DNA of 64,000 nt from Microbacterium suwonense (GTDB lineage: Bacteria > Actinomycetota > Actinomycetes > Actinomycetales > Microbacteriaceae), in NCBI RefSeq assembly GCF_030296555.1, contig NZ_AP027728.1:186001-250000 (forward strand), read 5' to 3'. Position numbers and translations under genes: made by a program. Numbering within the stretch: position 1 is the stretch's first letter; every line of letters starts with the position of its first letter. The notes under the pieces were generated by a model, which was not told the origin of the DNA, did no database searches, and worked only from the letters and a program-made list of their open reading frames with translations. Below are positions 27,247 through 36,781 of this stretch, piece after piece.

Positions 27247-28016
27247 AGCCCCAGCCCTCGCTGTTGCTTGAGTGCAGTGATGTTCGCAGGCTCGAACCAG
27301 GATGCTCGCTGTTGGCGCCGCGCCGCTGGGCGCGCATCGAGGCCGCGCGACTCGTTCGGAAGTCCGTCTTCGGCGTCGATGGTGTGGAGTCGATAGAGGG
27401 CGACGTGGTTGAAGCTGTGACTGTAGGCGAGGTGGTAGTCCCCCTCGCGCAGCTCGTGCTCCAACGGCTCGCTGGGCGGCTCGTCGTAGACGTACCCGTT
27501 CTCCATCGCCGCGCTCGTGGTCTCGTGTCCGTAATCCCAGCTCTTCAGGTGGTCGAGCGCGGCGGCAGGGCCGTCGGCGTCGATCATGTCGAGCACTTCG
27601 TCGGCTTCTTCACCTTGCATGAAGACGACGTTGACCCATCGAGCTGCCGGGGTGATGTCCGTCGCGGGCGCGTCGTGCCAGGCGACACGGCTCGCTGCGG
27701 ATGCTGCGGCGTTCAGTCGCTCCTCGGCTTGGTCGATGAATGTCGCCGCCTGATGCAGCTCATCGGCGGCAGCGAGTGCATCCGTTGATCCAACGGCATG
27801 GTTGCCGTGATCGTCGAACGCACGGGCACGATTGCTGATGTGGGCAGTAGCGAGCTGATCGAGCACCTGCCTCAGCGACCGGATTCCCGACAGCAGGTCG
27901 CCGAGCACGCCATAGAGATCCTGGGGGTTCTCGAAGTTGCGTGATGCATGCGCGAGCCCGCGCAGCGCCTCGGATGCTTCACCGGCATCGGCGCCGGGAT
28001 CGTAGAACGTTGGCAT
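27243..28016 (-). CDS. Conserved hypothetical protein of the transfer operon
   Basis: A 257-aa soluble protein. From ATG 28016 it begins MPTFYDPGADAGEASEALRG, with a helical N-terminal half (ESX/WXG-like helical pattern around GIRSLRQVLDQLA) and an acidic C-terminal half (DYGHETTSAAMENGYVYDEP). An AAGGA motif precedes this start; a longer ORF to 28265 is non-coding. The stop overlaps the virB4 start, so it belongs to the transfer operon. No recognised domain; function unknown. Confidence 0.7.
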   Translation of the reverse strand: MPTFYDPGADAGEASEALRGLAHASRNFENPQDLYGVLGDLLSGIRSLRQVLDQLATAHISNRARAFDDHGNHAVGSTDALAAADELHQAATFIDQAEERLNAAASAASRVAWHDAPATDITPAARWVNVVFMQGEEADEVLDMIDADGPAAALDHLKSWDYGHETTSAAMENGYVYDEPPSEPLEHELREGDYHLAYSHSFNHVALYRLHTIDAEDGLPNESRGLDARPAARRQQRASWFEPANITALKQQRGLGL

Positions 28017-28254
28017 TGGGAATCCTTTTGGCTTTCGATGGCGGCATTGATGACCATCAGGTGCGCATCCCAGGCACCGGTCACGATCACTTGAAACCGG
28101 CAGCAACCGTAAGGTCAGAGCGATCGCGCAAGCCGATTGCCACTGAAGTGTGACGGCATCGGGACCTCGGGAAAACTGCGTGGATCGTCCTGCTTTGAGT
28201 GCGGACCCAAAGCAGGACGACCGGACACCAGCCGGAGATGGAAGGGTCGAGTGC

Positions 28255-29660
28255 CTATTGGGCAATTGCCCGGTGCTCCCGCGTGCTCGGAAGCACGATG
28301 CGTGAAGCGAGCGCTCCTGCGGCGATAAGCCCGATCACGGCGAGGGCACTGCTGACCAGATACGGCGCATCCCCGGTAAACACGGGCGCAAAGCCGATGC
28401 CCAGGTAGAGGGCGATGCCGGTTGATCCCCTAATTGATCGGAGGCTCGCTGGACACCAGAGGCGATCCCGGCATCGTGGTCGGTGACGCCGCTCACCGCC
28501 GCGTATTGGAGGCCAACCAGACCGAAGCCCATGCCTGCGGCGATAAGGATCATCGCGGGAATCATCGCTGGTGCTGGTCCGTGCATGTGTACGACGATCG
28601 CGATGGTTCCCATCGCCAGCGCCGTGAACACGAGGCCAGCGAGGATGCATGCACGCGCGCCCCAACGGTCGAGCAACCTGGGCACGAACGTCGCCGCGAT
28701 CACGAGCGAGACGGCCAAGGGGATGAGCGTGAATCCTGTCGCCAGCGGGCTGAGCCCCAGACGTTCTTGCAGGTAGAAGGTGAAGAGCAGGAACGACGTT
28801 GACAGTGCGGCGCTCAAAAGCGCCGTGGCTCCGTTCGCGAGGACTCGCGTCCGGTTGCGGAAGAACGTCATCGGCACCAAAGGATTCGCTGCACGTCGCT
28901 CAACCACGACGAACAATGCGGCGCAGACGAACGAGCCAGCAAGTGCGGCCACCCAGGTCACGGTTTGCGCACCCGAGCCTGCTTCGATGATTCCGAACAC
29001 GAACAGCAGCGGCGTCGCGGTGAGCAAGATGGCGCCAGGAAGGTCGAGCGGAGTGGGCTTCGCCGCGCTTCCAACGGGGAGGAGGATGCCCGCTGTGACC
29101 AGCACGAGCAAGACGAACGGAATCGCCACAAGGAAGATCCATCGCCAGCCGTAGAACTCGGTGATGACCCCGGAGAGTACGAATCCGAGCACGAGGCCAC
29201 AGCTGGCGACTGCTGCCCAGACACTCAGTGCCCGTGACCGTCCGCGCCCTTCGGGGAAGAGCATGACGATGGTCGCCATCGCTGCGGGGAGTGCAAGCGC
29301 TTCACCGACTCCCTGCAGCAATCGGGAGGCGACGAGGATCGGGAATGACCATGCGATCCCAGCCAGTAGGGAGGCCGCGCCGAAGATCGCGGTGCCGGTC
29401 AGGAGCACGCGTCTCCTGCCGAACACGTCGCCGAGGCGCCCACCCAGCATGAGTAGGCCACCTCCCGTGATCGTGTAGGCGACCACAACCCAGGTCAGCT
29501 GACTCTCTGATGCGCCAAACTCGGCGCCGATGGAAGGTAGTGCGACGTTCACGACGGTGACGTCGACGGCAATGAAGAACTGCAGGATGGAGAGACAGAC
29601 AAGGACAAGCCATGCACGCACCGATGATCTATCCCGGTGCAAGGAAATGCGAAAGGACAC
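28255..29660 (-). CDS. DHA2-type multidrug efflux MFS transporter (frameshifted near the 3' end)
   Basis: Drug:H+ antiporter of the 14-helix DHA2 family (EmrB/QacA type), about 468 aa once repaired. Signatures are FFIAVDVTVVNVALPSIG, the motif-A loop GRLGDVFGRRRVLLTG and motif C in GLVLGFVLSGVI. GTG 29660 with GGAG 5 bases upstream is preferred to TTG 29699. After QRASDQLG the frame shifts: the true C-terminus (STGIALYLGIGFAPVFTGDA to the stop at 28255) is one frame over, and one added G in the GGGG run (28434-28437 region) restores it. A relict TetR-like start lies divergently at 29862. It is cargo inserted between two secretion genes. Confidence 0.85.
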
Positions 29661-29861
29661 GAATGCTCCGTTGTTCGAAAGATGAACCCCGGGCAGCAAA
29701 AAATACCGCTCCGGACTAACTACGAAGCGACGGAAACGTCAGAGGATGATCGCCCCGCCGCTAGCGGAGCGTCCTCGTAACAGCGGCGGCGGCCGCGGCA
29801 GAAGCGCCAGACATGGAATCCAAGATATCAGGTGTTGATTCAGTGCTCGGGCGATTACGAT

Positions 29862-29963
29862 ATGACCGCGGCTACACGACGCCGAGGCCGCCCGGAACGT
29901 GCGGCCAGGAGTAATCCTTCCGACTGGCGATCACGACGATCAACTATCGAACCGCATCCATGA
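29862..29963 (+). pseudogene. Truncated TetR-family regulator N-terminus
   Basis: A 33-codon ORF beginning MTAATRRRGRPERAARSNPS, which is the usual basic N-terminal arm of TetR repressors (RRRGRP), then stops. It faces the MFS gene divergently, as TetR regulators of efflux pumps do, so it is probably the remnant of that regulator, cut off by the junction with the secretion operon. The rest of 29661-29984 contains a GC-rich inverted-repeat region but no gene. Confidence 0.4.
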
Positions 29964-29984
29964 GCTGCGACTTCGAGGTCCTGC

Positions 29985-31450
29985 TCACACCACCCGGCAC
30001 AGAGGCAGCGCGGCGGCGGTGAATGCCTGCGCCTGCTGACCGACGAGGAGCCGCGTCTCGCAGGAGGCTTGAATCGCGGCTTGCTCGATCGCAGCCACTG
30101 CGGCGTCGAGGTCGTCGGCGGTGCGTGCTGAGACCGAGACAAGACCCGTGTAGCGGAGCACACCGTGCCCGGCAGTGAGGTCGGCCTCCTGCTGCAGCAC
30201 GTCGTGAAACTCCGCCGTCTGCGATGCGTCCTCGATCTGACCGATCCGCTGACGCTGGGCCGCATCCGAGATGTACTCGGTCTTCTTCTTTCGGATATCG
30301 CGCGCCGCCTGATCGGAGCGCATCGGAGTGCAGAGTAGCGAGAACGACCGTTGAGTCCCTGTTGAGAGCAGCAGCGGCGCGAGGAACCCGGGGTAGACCA
30401 TCGACCGCGGCCACTCCGAGATCCACAGCACCGCGTGGAAGGCCGAGTCGGTGCGCAGCCTCGACCACGATTCATTGACGGCGACCGGCCCGGCCGTCGC
30501 GAGCGACTGACCAAGTTCACCGTGGCGTTCAAGGGTCGCCGCGACCGCAGGATCGTAGGCCGAGCGCAGGATCACTGCGATCTCACCGCACGTCAGCCAC
30601 GACGACGGTGAGAGGTCAGCGGATCGCAACGCGGCGATCAGCGTCGACATCTCCTGACGGAGCACAGCCGCCGCGCCGCGGATTCCGCCACCGGCAGTGC
30701 GGATCTGACGGGATGCTGCGCGCATGTCGAGGAGAGAGACAGCGTGGTCGCGTGGCGTTCTCCGGCGGGCCCTGCGCGGTCGATCAGCTCCGCGTACATG
30801 GTCGAGGCCCAGGACGCGTCGGCGTTACCGTGAGACGCCCACCATTCAGCAAGCCCTGACCCAGAGTCGGGCAGCGTGCGTTCCAGTACCTGGAGCATCG
30901 AGATGCGTCCTGAGCGGCAGACGGTTGCGAGCACCCGGCCCCACGAGCTGACTCGGCGTTCCTGTTCGCCGGGGTCGAGGAGCACGAATGCGGGATGCGA
31001 GACCGCCACGATCGCTGTGAGCGTTTCCGCGGTCGGATCATGCACCATTCCTGCGCCCGTGGCGGGGTCGTCGTACTCGCGGAGCCGCGCCATGTCGCCG
31101 GGAAGCGCGAGAGTCCCCGCGGGCCTAGGTTTCACAACTCGCCGACGGTAGAGAAGCTGCCCGCCAGTGGTCTTCCACATCCACCAGACCACCACTGGGA
31201 TCCACTCGACGATCGCGCGTCCCGCGATCCGGATCCACACCACGGCCGCAGCGGCAAGCCACACGGGTGCGGAGAACGCGATGAGAATGCCGCCGCCGGC
31301 GTAGAAAGCCCACACGAGCGCGCCGATCCCGAGACCGAGAGCGACAAGTTGCGAGAGCGACAGCCCGAGTAGGACACCTCGGCGGGTAAGCCGGGAGAAC
31401 TTCACCGGGACGAGGTCACCGGCGCGTTGCACGTCGTGATTCTTCGGCAT
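29985..31450 (-). CDS. SCO6880-like secretion protein (frameshifted)
   Basis: A SCO6880-family membrane protein of actinobacterial type IV secretion systems, about 488 aa when repaired. N-terminal two helices (SQLVALGLGIGALVWAFYAG and FSAPVWLAAAAVVWIRIAG) are followed by a long soluble part. The N-terminal frame (31450 to about 30735) runs ERHATTLSLS and then breaks; the C-terminal frame continues MRAASRQIRTAGGGIRGAAA to 29985. One added base at the GG of GAGGAGAG (30730-30733) joins them. In the operon it follows trbL by 6 bp and precedes VirB4, its usual position. Probably a structural partner of VirB4. Confidence 0.8.
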
Positions 31451-31456
31451 GATCGG

Positions 31457-32824
31457 TCACTCCTTGCCGTTTGGCCGGGCCCGCGGGGTGCTAGGCGGTG
31501 CGGGGTCTGATCGTGGTGCTGGCGGCTGAGGCACAGAGGGAGCCGCCGATGTTGTTGGTGCCGCAGACGGGGCAGCCCCGATTTCACCTGCGCCAGTCAT
31601 CGCTGTTTCGGCGGTGCCACCGACCGCCCGCCCGAGCTTCGGCCCGGCGGTCGCTGCGCCCTTGACGACTTCGGCTCCGATGATCACGGCTGCTGCAGGA
31701 CCGGCCGCCGCGGCAGCTCCAGCACCAGCGCCTGCGCTCGCGCCGGTTCCCGCTTTGGCTCCTGCTGTTGCTCCGCTGGTACTCGCCCCAGCTGTGGTTG
31801 TTGTGCCTCGCGCACCGCTCGACGCGTGAGTCGCACCGGAACCACCCCCGGAGCCGCCATCCAGCACTTTCTTCACCCCGTCTCCCTGTGGTTTCGACGG
31901 AACAGGGATGGGGCGGTTGACGGCGTTCTTAGCTTCCTGCTCACTTCCCATCGCCTGGTAGAGATCGAAACCCAAGAAAGAGATGAATCGATAGACCATG
32001 TACGGCGCGAACGCGGCGATGAACAGAAGCACAATGCCAGAGATCGGCTCCGTCACCGAGGAGAGGTCCGCTTCGATCGGCGTCGAGACCTGAGTGATTG
32101 CGATGAGGAACACGACGACGAGTACGAGCTTGGACACGATCAGGGCGACGACGAACGCCACCCATTTGCCGATCCATCCACGGGTGACATCCCACGCAGC
32201 CCCTGCGAAGGCGATCGGCGCAAGCACGATCGCGACGAGCAGCAGAGCTTTGCGAATGAGGAGTGAGAACCAGACAATCGCGACCGCACAGATCATGAGC
32301 CCGGCGAGGAATATCGTGATGATCGCTCCGACGCCGGGCGCAGCAATGTTGATTGTGGTGAGGCCTGCGGTGAGCAGCGCGATCTTGTCGCCCATTGTCT
32401 CGGTGGTCTCTCCCGCGGCTTGGACGATGCCGATGGAGAGTTGGTCGACGATCTCCAACGCCGTTGCCGTCAGCGTGATGACGACAAACGAACCGAGTAC
32501 GGCTTTGGCCGCTCCGAGCGCTGCCCGTGAGAGCGCAGCAGGTTCGCGCCGGATCAGACCCAGGATGAGCTGGAAACAGAAGAAGAGCAGCACGATGAAG
32601 ACACCGATACCGAACAGCAGGTTGTAGACGTCGAGGTAGCCCTGCGACTGGACGTCGACGAGGGTGGTGCTGTCGAAGACGGTCCACATGGCTTCGATGA
32701 GCCATCCGGCGGCTTGTCCCATCGTCGCGGCCAGCCAGTCGAATGGGGCAGACACCAGCGTTGCGGCGCCTTCGCCGACGGCATCGCACACGCTAGAGAT
32801 GACGGGGATATCGCAGACACTCAT
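31457..32824 (-). CDS. TrbL/VirB6-like conjugal membrane protein
   Basis: A 455-aa polytopic membrane protein with about six helices between residues 60 and 300 (for example LLFGIGVFIVLLFFCFQLIL, IWWFSLLIRK-like segment and IVLLFIAAFAPYMVYRFISF). The C-terminal 130 residues are low-complexity Ala/Gly/Thr/Pro. Architecture and position match TrbL/VirB6, the inner-membrane pore component of type IV secretion. Start ATG 32824 (MSVCDIPVISSVCD). No frameshift seen. Confidence 0.85.
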   Translation of the reverse strand: MSVCDIPVISSVCDAVGEGAATLVSAPFDWLAATMGQAAGWLIEAMWTVFDSTTLVDVQSQGYLDVYNLLFGIGVFIVLLFFCFQLILGLIRREPAALSRAALGAAKAVLGSFVVITLTATALEIVDQLSIGIVQAAGETTETMGDKIALLTAGLTTINIAAPGVGAIITIFLAGLMICAVAIVWFSLLIRKALLLVAIVLAPIAFAGAAWDVTRGWIGKWVAFVVALIVSKLVLVVVFLIAITQVSTPIEADLSSVTEPISGIVLLFIAAFAPYMVYRFISFLGFDLYQAMGSEQEAKNAVNRPIPVPSKPQGDGVKKVLDGGSGGGSGATHASSGARGTTTTAGASTSGATAGAKAGTGASAGAGAGAAAAAGPAAAVIIGAEVVKGAATAGPKLGRAVGGTAETAMTGAGEIGAAPSAAPTTSAAPSVPQPPAPRSDPAPPSTPRARPNGKE

Positions 32825-32858
32825 CGCATTGCTCTCGAAGTTGGTGGGTTCGCGAAGC

Positions 32859-33170
32859 TCACACCTGCTGCCCGACGTTCCAGAAGAAGTTGATCAGCGT
32901 CACGGAGGCACCGCAGATGATGGCGGCGCCACAGGAAACGAGTACGCCGAGCTTGCCGCGGGAGGCGAGGTGGGGATTGGATGAGTTCGCGCCGAATCCC
33001 CACACGATCGCCGACACGATCAGTGCGAGCACGGACAGGATCAGCCCGATCGTCATGACGGCGCCGACGATCACGCGCAACTGACCGATCCCGGGCAACC
33101 CGGAATCGTTCGGAGTTACGTCGATATTCATCGGCAGAACTGCGGTGAGGGTCGTGATGAGTTCGAACAC
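32859..33170 (-). CDS. DUF6112 family protein, copy 1 (pilin-like)
   Basis: A 103-aa protein of the DUF6112 type with two hydrophobic helices (VIVGAVMTIGLILSVLALIV and KLGVLVSCGAAIICGASVTL), a VirB2/TrbC-like pilin layout. The start is GTG 33170, preceded by a strong AAGGAGCCACC; ATG 33131 is the shorter alternative. A paralogue with the same pattern (GIGDLRVVIGAMLTI) is at 35313-35579; the mercury cargo sits between the two. Confidence 0.75.
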   Translation of the reverse strand: MFELITTLTAVLPMNIDVTPNDSGLPGIGQLRVIVGAVMTIGLILSVLALIVSAIVWGFGANSSNPHLASRGKLGVLVSCGAAIICGASVTLINFFWNVGQQV

Positions 33171-33353
33171 GGTGGCTCCTTGGCGTGAGCACCGCCCGCG
33201 GCGGTGACGGAACAGGGTCGAGAGCCAGGTGCGCAGGTCATCTCCTGCGGGGCATAGCACGATCCGCCAAGTCCACTCGCCGAGCCACGAACTCGGGCAC
33301 TCGGTCGTACAACCTCAACCGCATGCTGTCAGCGACGATGTTTCGAACGTCCT

Positions 33354-33743
33354 TCAGAGGTAGCGGCAAATGGACTCTGGCGTGCAGGGTTCGGATGCGG
33401 TTGCCGTGGCGTGTGCGCGAAGCTCGACGATGTTGGAGCGCAAGGCCTGCAACTTTTCGATCTGCGCGTCGATGTCTACGAGCTGACGGTCAAGGAGGCC
33501 TTGCACGTGATCGCAGGGTGACTGGCCCGAGTCGCGAACATTCAGAATCTCGGCGGTTTGTGCCAGGGTGAGCCCTGCCGCACGTGCCCGGTCAATGAAT
33601 TCAAGCCTCTGAACTGACTCGTCCCCATAGCTGCGGTACCCGGTAGTGGTGCGCTCTGGCTGCGGGAGTAGCCCGCGCTCTTCGTAGTACCGGAGGGTCG
33701 ACGTCGTAGTCCTTGCCTTTTCGGCGAGTTCTCCGATTCGCAT
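33354..33743 (-). CDS. merR: MerR-family mercury-responsive regulator
   Basis: A 129-aa MerR-type regulator: HTH at residues 2-20 (IGELAEKARTTTSTLRYYEE) and wing ERTTTGYRSY. Cys77, Cys120 and Cys126 could form the Hg(II) triad of mercury-type MerR proteins. It faces merA divergently across a dyad operator in a promoter with overlong spacing. Start ATG 33743; the longer upstream frame is the antisense of merA. It should activate merA when mercury binds. Confidence 0.85.
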   Translation of the reverse strand: MRIGELAEKARTTTSTLRYYEERGLLPQPERTTTGYRSYGDESVQRLEFIDRARAAGLTLAQTAEILNVRDSGQSPCDHVQGLLDRQLVDIDAQIEKLQALRSNIVELRAHATATASEPCTPESICRYL

Positions 33744-33765
33744 GATGACCCCTCCCGTAGACAGC

Positions 33766-33797
33766 TTGACCTTCAACCATACTTGAAGGTGCATTCT
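33766..33797 (+). promoter_or_regulatory. merA promoter with MerR operator
   Basis: -35 TTGACC (33766-33771) and a -10-like CATTCT (33792-33797) are 20 bp apart, longer than the normal 17. The spacer contains the perfect 8-bp dyad ACCTTCAA/TTGAAGGT (33769-33776/33783-33790). This is the classical MerR design in which the regulator untwists an over-long promoter. Confidence 0.75.
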
Positions 33798-33843
33798 TTC
33801 AGGAGTGGTCGAACGTACGGCCCGGTTCGATAGGGGAAGCGCC

Positions 33844-35220
33844 ATGACGCAACACACAGAGTTCGACCTTGCGGTGATCGGGACTGGCGGCGCAGCAATG
33901 TCCGCAGCGATCCACGCTCGATTGGAGGGTGCGAGCGTCGTCGCTATCGAGTCCGGCACGCTTGGCGGTACCTGCGTGAACGTGGGCTGTGTGCCTTCGA
34001 AAACACTCCTCGCGGCCGCCCACACACGCCACGCCGCGATCACCAATCCGTTTCCCAGCGTCTCCACGTCCGCTGGCGATGTTGACCTTGCTGCGCTGAT
34101 GCAACAAAAAGACGAGCTGGTCGGCATGCTCCGCCAAACCAAGTACGCAGATATCGCCTCTGCGTACGGGTTCGAGATCCTTCCCGGCAGCGCCGCGTTC
34201 GCCAGTCCATCCGCACTGCTCGTAGATGACCGACCGGTGCGTGCCAAGTCGTATCTCATAGCTACCGGTGCAGAACCACTCATCCCGGCTATCCCCGGTA
34301 TCGAACAGATCGAATACCTTACGTCAACTACAGCGATGGAATTGACCGAGCTACCCGATTCGCTTGTCGTGATCGGCGGAGGTTTCGTCGGTCTGGAACA
34401 AGCCCAACTCTTCGCCCGGCTCGGGGTGGACGTCACCGTCATCGGACGGCTCGCCCCACACGCCGAACCGGAACTCTCCTCAGAACTCCGCAAGGCCTTC
34501 CTGGCTGACGGAATTACCGTCATTGGCGACCGAGCCGCCAGCATCGCACGTATCGACGGCTTGGTGCACGTGACGACGGGCCGGGGGACAGTGGCTGTGG
34601 GTGAACGGGTACTCGTAGCCACCGGCCGCACACCGCGCACCGAAAAACTCGACCTTGCCGCAGCGGGCATTGCTACCGACGAGCGCGGCTTCGTCGTCGT
34701 TGACGAACTTCAGCGGACAACCAACCCGGCCGTGTTCGCCGCCGGTGATGTCACCGATGCACCCCAGTACGTGTACGTCGCCGCGATGGCCGGAAAGATC
34801 GCTGCGCGGAACGCCCTCGGTAGCTCTGAGCAGGTTGACTACACCGGGATCCCCTCCGTCCTGTTCACCTCGCCTCAGCTCGCTTCCGCCGGGATCACCG
34901 AAGCAGACGCCATCGCCGCCGGATACCGGTGCGCTTGCCGCTACTTGCGACTGTCCGATGTGCCCCGAGCGATCGCCAATCATGACACCCGCGGCGGCAT
35001 CAAGATTGTCGCCGATTCTGACTCCGGCAAAGTTCTCGGCGTCCACGCACTCGCCGACGCTGCTGGCGAGATGATGCTCGCCGCGACCTACGCGATCAAG
35101 GCGGGATTCACCGTCACGCAACTCGCCGACACCTGGGCGCCTTATCTGACCATGGCGGAAGGCATCCGCCTCACGGCGAACCTCTTCCGGAACGAACTCC
35201 CCACCTCATGCTGCGCCTGA
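33844..35220 (+). CDS. merA: Mercuric reductase
   Basis: A 458-aa FAD-dependent pyridine-nucleotide-disulfide oxidoreductase that reduces Hg(II) to volatile Hg(0) with NADPH. The redox pair is Cys44-Cys49 in GTCVNVGCVPSK; FAD and NADPH motifs are AVIGTGGAAMSAA and VVIGGGFVGLEQAQL; the C-terminal Cys456-Cys457 (SCCA) is the mercury-delivery pair. No N-terminal heavy-metal (NmerA) domain. ATG 33844 with GGGGAAGCGCC upstream. No merT, merP or merB is visible, so uptake of Hg(II) must be by another route. Confidence 0.93.
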   Translation: MTQHTEFDLAVIGTGGAAMSAAIHARLEGASVVAIESGTLGGTCVNVGCVPSKTLLAAAHTRHAAITNPFPSVSTSAGDVDLAALMQQKDELVGMLRQTKYADIASAYGFEILPGSAAFASPSALLVDDRPVRAKSYLIATGAEPLIPAIPGIEQIEYLTSTTAMELTELPDSLVVIGGGFVGLEQAQLFARLGVDVTVIGRLAPHAEPELSSELRKAFLADGITVIGDRAASIARIDGLVHVTTGRGTVAVGERVLVATGRTPRTEKLDLAAAGIATDERGFVVVDELQRTTNPAVFAAGDVTDAPQYVYVAAMAGKIAARNALGSSEQVDYTGIPSVLFTSPQLASAGITEADAIAAGYRCACRYLRLSDVPRAIANHDTRGGIKIVADSDSGKVLGVHALADAAGEMMLAATYAIKAGFTVTQLADTWAPYLTMAEGIRLTANLFRNELPTSCCA

Positions 35221-35312
35221 TCTCACGGCCAGGCGACTTGGGGCGAACCGAATGGCGGAGAGTCACTTCAGCCTGATCCTGGCTCGGCTCAGGTGCGCAA
35301 AGCCATGATTGG

Positions 35313-35579
35313 CTACAGCTGCCCGCCCACGTTGATGAGCCAGTTGACCCACGTGACGCCGCCTCCGGCGAGGATCGCGGCGCCGAGTGCGACGAAGACC
35401 CCGGCGCGCGCCTTCGCGGCGACCCCAGGGTTACCCGTCGACGTGGCGATGGCCCAGGTGATCGCGCTGATGATGATCATGAGCACCGCGACGATCAGGA
35501 TGATGGTGAGCATCGCGCCGATCACGACTCTGAGGTCACCGATGCCGCTGAGGCTGCCGAAGTCAGGAAACACGTTCAT
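35313..35579 (-). CDS. DUF6112 family protein, copy 2 (pilin-like)
   Basis: An 88-aa protein with two hydrophobic helices (VVIGAMLTIILIVAVLMIII and ARAGVFVALGAAILAGGG), related to the copy at 32859. Small two-helix proteins at this operon position are VirB2-like pilin candidates. ATG 35579 overlaps the stop of the M23 gene (TGATG). Two copies in tandem, now separated by merR-merA, suggest a duplication in the transfer operon. Confidence 0.75.
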   Translation of the reverse strand: MNVFPDFGSLSGIGDLRVVIGAMLTIILIVAVLMIIISAITWAIATSTGNPGVAAKARAGVFVALGAAILAGGGVTWVNWLINVGGQL

Positions 35580-36769
35580 CAGAGACCGCCTCCAAGCGCG
35601 GAACATCCGGCTCCTGCCGTAGCTTCGGGGAGATCTGCTGCGTCGTGATCATTGAGCCATTTCGCAGCATCCACCGCTTCGCCGTTCGTTCCACCTGGTC
35701 GAACCTCGAAGTGCAAATGAGGGCCTGTTGAACGCCCGGACGAGCCCACGTCGCCGATGTGTTGCCCGGCGACAACGCGCTCGCCGACGGTGACGTGGAT
35801 GCCGTGCTGCCACATGTGCGCATAGCCGGTCGCGACCGTCACGCCACCGAGGCGGTGCTCGATTACGATGAGGCCGCCGTAGCCTCCAGAGAACTCGGCA
35901 ACCGTCACGACACCGTCAGCCGCGGCGAGGATCGGCGTCCCATCCGGCGCGGCGAAGTCCGTTCCGCTGTGGAAGGCGCTCTCGCCAGTGAGGGGATCGG
36001 TTCGTGGACCGAAATCACTTGTGTGCACCCAGGTTCCCTCCGGCAACGGGAACACGACGCGCGAGGCCTCCGCCACGTCGACGACAGGCGACGCAGGGGC
36101 CGTTGGCGTCGTCGTCGCTGCCAATGTGCCACGCGTGAGTGTCGTGAGGATCGTCTCGGCGACGGGCTCATAGTTGTTGTACCGGTCGGGGTACGCCGAC
36201 ACTTCGACTGCTTGCGCGACTTCGCCCTTGCCCATGCTCTGCCAGCCGGGGATGTCCAGAAGACCACGGGGCGAGGGGTAGTTGGGGCCGGTCGGGCCGC
36301 CGAAGAATGCTTTGGCTTGGTATTCGGGTTCCATCAGCTCCGCGATCGATCCCCAGCCCGATTGCGGTCGCATCTGGAACAGGCCGAGTGAGTCGTGATC
36401 GGAGCCGTTCCCATCGTTCGGATAGCTGCCGGACTCGGGGTACGCTCCGGTGTTCGCGAGCTGTCGAAGCGTTGACTCGGTCAGCGCTGCCATCAGTGCG
36501 ATCTGGATGGCGTCCCTCGTCACACCGTCGATGCTCGATCCGACGGTGATGATCGTCGCAGCGTGCGTGAGCTGTTGCTTGTTCAGGGTGAATGTCTCAC
36601 CGTTTGCGGTCGTGACCACGAGAGAGTCCGGCACGTTTCCGACGGTGAGTCCCGACGAGGCAAGGCACGCGATGGCGGTGGGATTCACCACCAGTCCGAC
36701 GGTGACGAGTCCGAGGGTCGGTGCGAGCAACATCAAGGCGACCACTGCGATCGCGAGTTTCTTCATCAT
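35579..36769 (-). CDS. VirB1-like lytic/M23 peptidase protein
   Basis: A 396-aa exported cell-wall hydrolase. After a signal/anchor segment (LAIAVVALMLLAPTLGLVTV) comes a lysozyme-like domain (about residues 85-205: ALMAALTESTLRQLANTG, LGLFQMRPQSGWG) and a C-terminal M23 peptidase domain with FHSGTDFAAPDG and TGPHLHFEVRPGG, the HxxxD and HxH zinc motifs. It should open peptidoglycan for the conjugation channel. The stop overlaps the DUF6112 start (TGATG). ATG 36769. Confidence 0.9.
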   Translation of the reverse strand: MMKKLAIAVVALMLLAPTLGLVTVGLVVNPTAIACLASSGLTVGNVPDSLVVTTANGETFTLNKQQLTHAATIITVGSSIDGVTRDAIQIALMAALTESTLRQLANTGAYPESGSYPNDGNGSDHDSLGLFQMRPQSGWGSIAELMEPEYQAKAFFGGPTGPNYPSPRGLLDIPGWQSMGKGEVAQAVEVSAYPDRYNNYEPVAETILTTLTRGTLAATTTPTAPASPVVDVAEASRVVFPLPEGTWVHTSDFGPRTDPLTGESAFHSGTDFAAPDGTPILAAADGVVTVAEFSGGYGGLIVIEHRLGGVTVATGYAHMWQHGIHVTVGERVVAGQHIGDVGSSGRSTGPHLHFEVRPGGTNGEAVDAAKWLNDHDAADLPEATAGAGCSALGGGL

Positions 36770-36781
36770 GAGCCAGTCGTC

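Noticed and set aside
33744..34670. Upstream extension of the merR frame
   Set aside because: It is antisense to merA and Ser/Arg-rich; the MerR family start is ATG 33743.
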